Shown: positions 59,464 to 64,000 of the stretch, in pieces
How the letters are laid out: each line of letters begins with the position of its first letter
How positions within the stretch are numbered: the first letter of the stretch is position 1
From: Shewanella sp. MBTL60-007
GTDB taxonomy: Bacteria > Pseudomonadota > Gammaproteobacteria > Enterobacterales > Shewanellaceae
DNA length: 64,000 nucleotides
Reading direction: 5' to 3'
Assembly (NCBI RefSeq): GCF_019654915.1
Contig: NZ_BPET01000012.1
Coordinates: 1-64,000 of the forward strand
Program-made: the position numbers and the translations under genes
The notes under the pieces: generated by a model
Seen by the model: the letters and a program-made list of their open reading frames with translations, nothing else
The model's database searches: none
Told to the model about the DNA's origin: nothing

Positions 59464-60891
59464 ATGACTAACTTAACCTCGACGACTCGTTTCTTTACAA
59501 TTTGTTCAGGCCTTCTTTGCGCCAGCCTATGCAGCACCGCCCTGTTAAGCAAAGAGGCTGCGGCTGAAACTCACGCTCCCTTCAGCCCCATTATTGCAGC
59601 CGAATATCTACCTAAGAATATTATCTACTTGATTGGTGACGGCATGGGTCCAGCCTATACCAGCGCCTACCGCTACTATAGCGATAACCCGCAAACCCAA
59701 AGGGTCGAGAAGACGATCTTCGATAAGCTACTGGTCGGCATGTCGAGTACCTATCCAGACGATGACACTTATGTCACCGATTCTGCAGCCGCCGCGACTG
59801 CGTTAGCCACCAGCTATAAGAGCTATAACGGCGCGATTTCGGTAGACCATCAAGGTGGGCCTTTCCCGACACTACTGGAGATGGCAAAAGCCCAAGGCAA
59901 GACCACTGCAGTGGTGGTCACATCACAGATAAATCATGCCACCCCTGCCAGCTTTTTAGCCCACAACGAAAGCCGCCGAAACTACGAGCAAATAGCCGAT
60001 AGCTATTTAAGTAATCTCATCGACGAGCGTCCCATCGCTGATCTCATGCTGGGCGGCGGCGCTCAGTATTTCGCGCGCGATGATCGAGATCTGACCGTAG
60101 AATTTCAAGAGTATGGCTACCAGTACATCGACAGCCTTAGCGATCTCAGTAGCATCGAAAACTTACCAGCCCTAGGCTTGTTTGCCCCCAAAGGTTTACC
60201 CTATGCGATTGAAAGCCAAGATCCGCTCAGGCTGACAACCATGACCCGCAAGGCTCTCTCTCTACTATCGAATCAAGAGGCTCCCTTTGTAATGATGGTT
60301 GAGGCAAGTCAAATAGATTGGTGCGGTCACAGCAACGATATCGCCTGCGCAATGAATGAAATGCACGATTTTGCAAATACCTTGAGCTTAGTTAAGCGTT
60401 ATGTCGATACCCACCCGGACACCTTACTCATTGCTACAGCGGATCATTCAACAGGTGGTTTAACCTTAGGCCGTGAAGGCACTTATCAGTGGCAAGGCCA
60501 TTTGCTGCACCAAGTTCACAGCCTACCCAGCACTATTGCTCAGCGGATTGTTGCCAGCCCTGAAGTTCTCAATGACTTAATCACATTTAGTGCTTTTTTG
60601 CAGCCTCATATCAGCATTGCTTTTGAAGACCGAAAATTAGACGGGCTAAGAAAAAAGCTCAACTCACGTTTATCTCACCATCAACGTGAAAAGCAAATAA
60701 CCGATGTTCTCAAACAAGCGATTGATAAGTTGACCTATACTGGATGGACGACCGGAGGACATGACGCTATCGACGTACCAATTTACGCCTATGGCCAAGG
60801 CGCCCTGTATTTTCGAGGACATAAAGACAATATCGAAATCGCCGCGACGCTAATCCAGATGGTACGGGACTCACGCTATAAGGTGAAGTAG
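59464..60891 (+). CDS. Exported alkaline phosphatase
   Basis: This 475-residue protein has a signal peptide and the PhoA-type metal sites: 'NIIYLIGDGMG' (first Asp ligand), the nucleophile Ser107 in 'YVTDSAAAATAL', 'ADHSTGGLTLGR' and 'TTGGHDAIDVPIYAYG'. It would release inorganic phosphate from phosphate esters in the periplasm. The best start is the ATG at 59464, with AAGGA about 11 bp upstream. It follows the peptidase by about 60 bp and so joins the receptor locus, not a Pho cluster; I see no Pho box. Confidence 0.92.
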   Translation: MTNLTSTTRFFTICSGLLCASLCSTALLSKEAAAETHAPFSPIIAAEYLPKNIIYLIGDGMGPAYTSAYRYYSDNPQTQRVEKTIFDKLLVGMSSTYPDDDTYVTDSAAAATALATSYKSYNGAISVDHQGGPFPTLLEMAKAQGKTTAVVVTSQINHATPASFLAHNESRRNYEQIADSYLSNLIDERPIADLMLGGGAQYFARDDRDLTVEFQEYGYQYIDSLSDLSSIENLPALGLFAPKGLPYAIESQDPLRLTTMTRKALSLLSNQEAPFVMMVEASQIDWCGHSNDIACAMNEMHDFANTLSLVKRYVDTHPDTLLIATADHSTGGLTLGREGTYQWQGHLLHQVHSLPSTIAQRIVASPEVLNDLITFSAFLQPHISIAFEDRKLDGLRKKLNSRLSHHQREKQITDVLKQAIDKLTYTGWTTGGHDAIDVPIYAYGQGALYFRGHKDNIEIAATLIQMVRDSRYKVK

Positions 60892-61040
60892 TGTCAAACA
60901 TAGTACAGCGGACACAGCAAACTGTCGTTTTCATTGCTATCAGGTTACTGCTTTTGTTTGACAGAAGTTCTCTTTTTCTACTTTGAATGTGCGAGCCTAT
61001 TGACGGCCTAAAGAATAATGAAAACACAAGGAACTGTTTT

Positions 61041-61735
61041 ATGAATATGAACCAGAAAATGACTGCCGAGTTTATCGGTACACTTTGGCTTGTTTTAGGA
61101 GGCTGTGGTAGTGCCGTCTTAGCCGCCGCTTTTCCTGAGGTTGGCATTGGTTTACTTGGGGTAGCATTTGCCTTTGGTTTAACCGTGCTCACCATGGCAT
61201 TTGCTATAGGCCACATCTCTGGGTGCCACTTAAATCCTGCCGTTTCGATTGGGTTATGGGCGGGGGGCGCTTTCCTGCATCTGAGTTGCTGCCCTATATT
61301 ATCGCTCAGGTTGCAGGTGGCATCGCTGGCGCAGGGATTTTATACCTAATTGCATCAGGCCAAGATGGCTTTAGTCTGTCTGCCGGCTTTGCTTCGAACG
61401 GCTACGGTGAGCACTCTCCAGGTGGCTATAGCTTAACCGCAGCGCTGATTTGTGAAATCGTGATGACCCTGTTTTTCTTGCTGATCATCCTTGGCGCTAC
61501 CGACTCTCGTGCACCAAAAGGTTTTGCGCCGATAGCCATTGGACTCGGGCTAACCTTGATCCATTTAATCAGTATTCCCGTGACTAATACCTCTGTAAAC
61601 CCAGCTAGAAGCACTGCTCCAGCCCTATTTGTCGGCGATTGGGCAGTCTCACAACTTTGGCTATTTTGGGTTGCACCAATAGTTGGTGCGATACTCGCTG
61701 GAATGATTTATAAAGTCTTCGACGCTAAAGAATAG
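61041..61735 (+). pseudogene. aqpZ: Aquaporin Z, disrupted by a one-base deletion
   Basis: AqpZ is a water channel of the inner membrane. The first frame reads '[26 protein letters not shown]' in segments, through '[14 protein letters not shown]'; from there the next frame continues '[14 protein letters not shown]' to the end, with the second NPA motif ('SVNPARST'), His in 'LIHLIS' and the C-terminus all intact. The shift lies in a run of six G at 61262-61267; a seventh G would restore 231 residues, the E. coli length. AAGGA precedes the ATG at 61041. The mutation may be real, a phase switch or a sequencing error. In the first frame translation stops at 61349. Confidence 0.9.
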
Positions 61736-61746
61736 CCAGCATAAAC

Positions 61747-61780
61747 AAAACAGAGCTTAAAGCGGCTCTGTTTTCTTTTT
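61747..61780 (+). terminator. Terminator after aqpZ
   Basis: AAAACAGAGC (61747-61756) pairs with GCTCTGTTTT (61765-61774), followed by CTTTTT. Confidence 0.88.
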
Positions 61781-61869
61781 CAATGGCCTGCTAGGTGCTA
61801 TTATCCGTTTAATCGGCGCGTTATCCTTGTTTCAAGGCTCGCCTCATTTAATATTAAGAGATGTAAACC

Positions 61870-62250
61870 ATGAGCAACAAAAACAAAAGCCTTAAACAAA
61901 TCACTGAAATGACACCAGAGTCTCGTTACGACTACCTAGTAGAACAAGTTAAAGAGCATAAGACTCTGTGGTCATTACAAGATTTAGATGGCTGCGTAAT
62001 GCTGACCACCGAAGAGGAAGACTGCATTCCTATGTGGCCAACTGAAGAAGCTGCTGCACTTTGGGCAGTGGATGACTGGCAAGATTGCCAAGCATTAGCG
62101 ATCCCTGTTGAAGAATGGTTAGAGCGTTGGGTTCCTGGTATGCAGGACGACGACCTTTTCGTTGCCGTATTCCCAGTACAAGATGACTTAGGCGTAGTGA
62201 TCCCACCACACGAACTTGAAGATCGCCTTACACCTAAAAAACGTCACTAA
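61870..62250 (+). CDS. DUF2750 protein
   Basis: This acidic 126-residue protein fits the DUF2750 family: 'ESRYDYLVEQVKEHKTLWSLQDLDGCVML' and 'IPMWPTEEAAALWAVDDWQDCQALAIPVEEWLERW' are characteristic. It has no signal peptide or membrane helix. Its function is unknown; the family is widespread in gammaproteobacteria as a stand-alone small gene. It has its own ribosome site and lies between aqpZ and a small membrane protein. Confidence 0.85.
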   Translation: MSNKNKSLKQITEMTPESRYDYLVEQVKEHKTLWSLQDLDGCVMLTTEEEDCIPMWPTEEAAALWAVDDWQDCQALAIPVEEWLERWVPGMQDDDLFVAVFPVQDDLGVVIPPHELEDRLTPKKRH

Positions 62251-62337
62251 TCATTAAGAATCTTTGATGGCAAGCTATGCTCGCTTGCCATCTCGGTCTT
62301 TTTATCTACTAATAAAACTATAAAGAGAATAAAAAAA

Positions 62338-62838
62338 GTGGATAGTGAAAAACCTGTTAATCCCGCCAAATCTGCACCTAGCAACACCTTGCAAGATAGC
62401 AAAGCCACTAATAGCACTGTCGACGCCCAAGTTGAAAAAATCAACATGCCTAAGCGCCTTATCGCCTTGCTGATATTTTTAGTCGTGGTTTCTATCAGTG
62501 GCTTAATGGCTAAACAAGGCGTGCTATTTTGTATCTTAACCCTATTTATGGTGCTAGCAATTATAGGTAAACAAAAAGCTGGATTGCTCATGCTAAGAGT
62601 TTATACCTCACTGCAATTTATAATAGCCAGTGCAATGCCTTTAGTACTGCATGATCCTGACAACATGGTACCTTCAGAGCCATCTAGCTATGCCATAGGC
62701 AGCTTTAGCATGCAGCTACCTGATTGGTTGGTGTTTGGCGTGCTTATCCTCATATCATTCGTGCAAGTTTGGATAGCCTTTACACCAAAAGTCAGTCACT
62801 ACTTTAGCCGAGCAATCAACCTAAACATCATGCGCTAA
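62338..62838 (+). CDS. Small membrane protein of unknown function
   Basis: This 166-residue protein starts with GTG and a polar 35-residue tail, followed by about four membrane helices (about 38-62, 66-84, 92-105 and 128-148). No family is recognised. The GTG start at 62338 has only a weak purine-rich site (AAAGAG); a shorter form starting at 'MPKRLIALL' is possible. It ends before a bidirectional terminator. Confidence 0.6.
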   Translation: MDSEKPVNPAKSAPSNTLQDSKATNSTVDAQVEKINMPKRLIALLIFLVVVSISGLMAKQGVLFCILTLFMVLAIIGKQKAGLLMLRVYTSLQFIIASAMPLVLHDPDNMVPSEPSSYAIGSFSMQLPDWLVFGVLILISFVQVWIAFTPKVSHYFSRAINLNIMR

Positions 62839-62855
62839 GCCTATATTTTAGATAC

Positions 62856-62884
62856 AAAAAAGCCGTCATATGACGGCTTTTTTT
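62856..62884. terminator. Bidirectional terminator before erpA
   Basis: A perfect 28-bp palindrome with GCCGTCA/TGACGGC arms is flanked by six A on one side and a run of T on the other. It ends the small membrane gene (plus) and erpA (minus). Confidence 0.9.
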
Positions 62885-62903
62885 AGTTTTTAATCAATGT
62901 TGA

Positions 62904-63254
62904 TTAAACAGAGAAACTCGCACCACAACCACAGGTAGTCGTTGCGTTTGGATTCTTAACAAAGAAACGTGAGCCTTCAAGACCTGAAGTGTAATCCACT
63001 TCGCCGCCAACAAGATACTGCAGGCTCATTGGGTCAACAACCAACTGAACACCTTGCTTCTCTACGGTGAAGTCACCTTCGTTCACCTTCTCGTCAAAGG
63101 TAAAGCCATACTGGAAACCTGAGCAACCGCCACCCGTTACATATACACGTAACTTAAGTGCGTCATTTTCTTCCTCTTCGAGCAAAGTTTTTACTTTTGA
63201 AGCCGCCGCATCGGTGAAACGGATAGGCAAAGCATCTTCAGCTTGTTCAGTCAT
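62904..63254 (-). CDS. erpA: Iron-sulfur cluster insertion protein ErpA
   Basis: ErpA is an A-type carrier that hands Fe-S clusters to target proteins, including IspG/IspH and respiratory enzymes. The 116 residues carry the three ligand cysteines: Cys44 ('[11 protein letters not shown]') and Cys108/Cys110 ('[11 protein letters not shown]'). GAGGTA precedes the ATG. It overlaps the preceding DUF6776 gene by 8 bp. Confidence 0.96.
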   Translation of the reverse strand: MTEQAEDALPIRFTDAAASKVKTLLEEEENDALKLRVYVTGGGCSGFQYGFTFDEKVNEGDFTVEKQGVQLVVDPMSLQYLVGGEVDYTSGLEGSRFFVKNPNATTTCGCGASFSV

Positions 63255-64000
63255 TACTACCTCTTACTTCTGTTTGCTGTGCAGAATTATCTAATACCTG
63301 AGTACTTTGTTCAAGTAATATGCCCTGCTCTTTTTCATCCACAAGTAAATCTTGTGCACTATATTCCTGTTCAGTTTGTGATCCCTTAGTCCAGCGGCTG
63401 GCTGGCACAATCACTTTGGCCTTCACTCTAGACAAGCTAAAGCCCTCAGGCAATGTAAATTCGCCCTCTAGCACCTGAAAATACCTAAATTTGAACTTAA
63501 ATGAGGCATCACTCAAATCTGATAACTTAAGAGTAACGGTTTTCCCCTCCTGTAAACCAACGAGGGTGATCTCACTGCGCCCCGACAAAGAGCGCTTACG
63601 CTTCTCTAATTGTGTCAGTACCAACTTGAGGCGATACTGTCTTGGTTCGAGGCTAGGGGTTAACTCTAAGCCGTTAATGGCTACACCGTCTGCATTATTT
63701 TCTGGCGCCATCACGCTGCGATAAAAGGCCAGCTCACGTTCCAACTCTTTTTGTTTAGCGTTTTGCTCAACGAACATCGCCTGCATGTTGCTATTGGCTT
63801 CTCGCTCTAATGCCAGTTCGATATTGCGTGCTGCCAATGTTTGCGCCTGTAACTGCAGCTCTTGCATGTATTGTTCGCTGTTATCCGCTTGAGTCTGTGC
63901 TTTGGGCAGATAATTCGCCTTCGCCACATCGTAACAAAGTGCCCCTAGCGCAAAGGCAACGATAAACAAAAGCAATAAATAAACGCTGGAGGGTCTAATT
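63247..64000 (-). CDS. DUF6776-like membrane-anchored protein (5' end cut off)
   Basis: At least 250 residues are visible. The frame stays open to the window edge ('[16 protein letters not shown]'), so the true start lies beyond 64000. One membrane helix is followed by a coiled-coil stretch (about 40-100 residues from the helix) and a beta-rich periplasmic domain. This layout fits DUF6776, a family usually next to erpA; the function is unknown. Its stop overlaps the erpA start by 8 bp. Confidence 0.75.
   Translation of the reverse strand, partial: IRPSSVYLLLLFIVAFALGALCYDVAKANYLPKAQTQADNSEQYMQELQLQAQTLAARNIELALEREANSNMQAMFVEQNAKQKELERELAFYRSVMAPENNADGVAINGLELTPSLEPRQYRLKLVLTQLEKRKRSLSGRSEITLVGLQEGKTVTLKLSDLSDASFKFKFRYFQVLEGEFTLPEGFSLSRVKAKVIVPASRWTKGSQTEQEYSAQDLLVDEKEQGILLEQSTQVLDNSAQQTEVRGSND

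Noticed and set aside
60987..61349. A 120-residue protein as a gene of its own
   Set aside because: It is the first part of aqpZ followed by out-of-frame sequence after the G6 run; the rest of AqpZ continues in the next frame.
61223..61735. A separate 170-residue aquaporin-like gene
   Set aside because: It lacks the first third of AqpZ and its apparent start is inside the upstream frame; it is the second half of the frameshifted gene.

Overview
The window is a stretch of chromosome from a gammaproteobacterium, almost certainly a marine Shewanella (Alteromonadales). The main evidence is protein sequence and gene order: lepA-lepB-rnc-era-recO-pdxJ-acpS, rpoE-rseABC divergent from nadB, rppH-ptsP, mutH next to a membrane class III cyclase, and tyrS next to an M23 peptidase and anmK. 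The DyP peroxidase resembles the Shewanella TyrA peroxidase. No tRNA, rRNA, CRISPR array, prophage or complete insertion sequence was seen. The species call rests on recall of families, not on a search.

Layout. 1-3.3 kb: a DUF962/Mpo1-like membrane protein, a MORN-repeat lipoprotein and a DyP peroxidase. 3.3-12.8 kb: a minus-strand housekeeping block with acpS, pdxJ, recO, era, rnc, lepB, lepA and then the envelope-stress operon rpoE-rseA-rseB-rseC. A good sigma-E promoter lies in front of rpoE. 13-18 kb: nadB, the convergent sdhE-ygfX pair, nhaR, and nhaA with a small exported Rap1a/Tai-like partner. 18.4-23 kb: thyA, a TauE/SafE permease, ptsP and rppH; lgt, which normally sits beside thyA, is missing. 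23-28.3 kb: a 690-bp AT-rich region with DnaA-box-like sites, then mutH, a membrane adenylate cyclase, oxyR, an Hpt protein and a YhcC-type radical SAM protein. 28.7-34.7 kb: gltBD with a clear terminator.

35-41.3 kb: a choline-to-glycine-betaine osmoprotection cluster, betI-betB-betA, followed by an unusually short BCCT-type carrier and a TorF-like porin. A BetI-type operator precedes it. The gap between betA and the carrier holds a long imperfect hairpin and a decayed protein-like stretch. 41.4-47.5 kb: small accessory genes (MarR, two GNATs, a VOC protein), mtnN with a CbiB-like protein, and a DUF2721-TRIC-NTF2 mini-operon. 47.5-51.5 kb: tyrS, an M23 peptidase and anmK.

51.5-60.9 kb: the most distinctive accessory locus. 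A CadC/ToxR-type membrane regulator with a periplasmic beta-propeller is divergent from a TonB-dependent receptor, an S9 glutamyl-endopeptidase-like enzyme and an alkaline phosphatase. This looks like a sensing-uptake-hydrolysis unit for peptide or phosphorylated substrates. 61-64 kb: an aqpZ gene broken by one base in a G6 tract, a DUF2750 protein, a small membrane protein, erpA, and a DUF6776-like protein running off the right edge.

The points most worth checking are the aqpZ frameshift, the DnaA-box cluster upstream of mutH, the missing lgt, the short BCCT carrier with Asp in its glycine stretch, the possible dispersed repeat after betA, and the regulator/TBDR/peptidase/phosphatase locus. 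No wholly new defence or mobile system was recognised.
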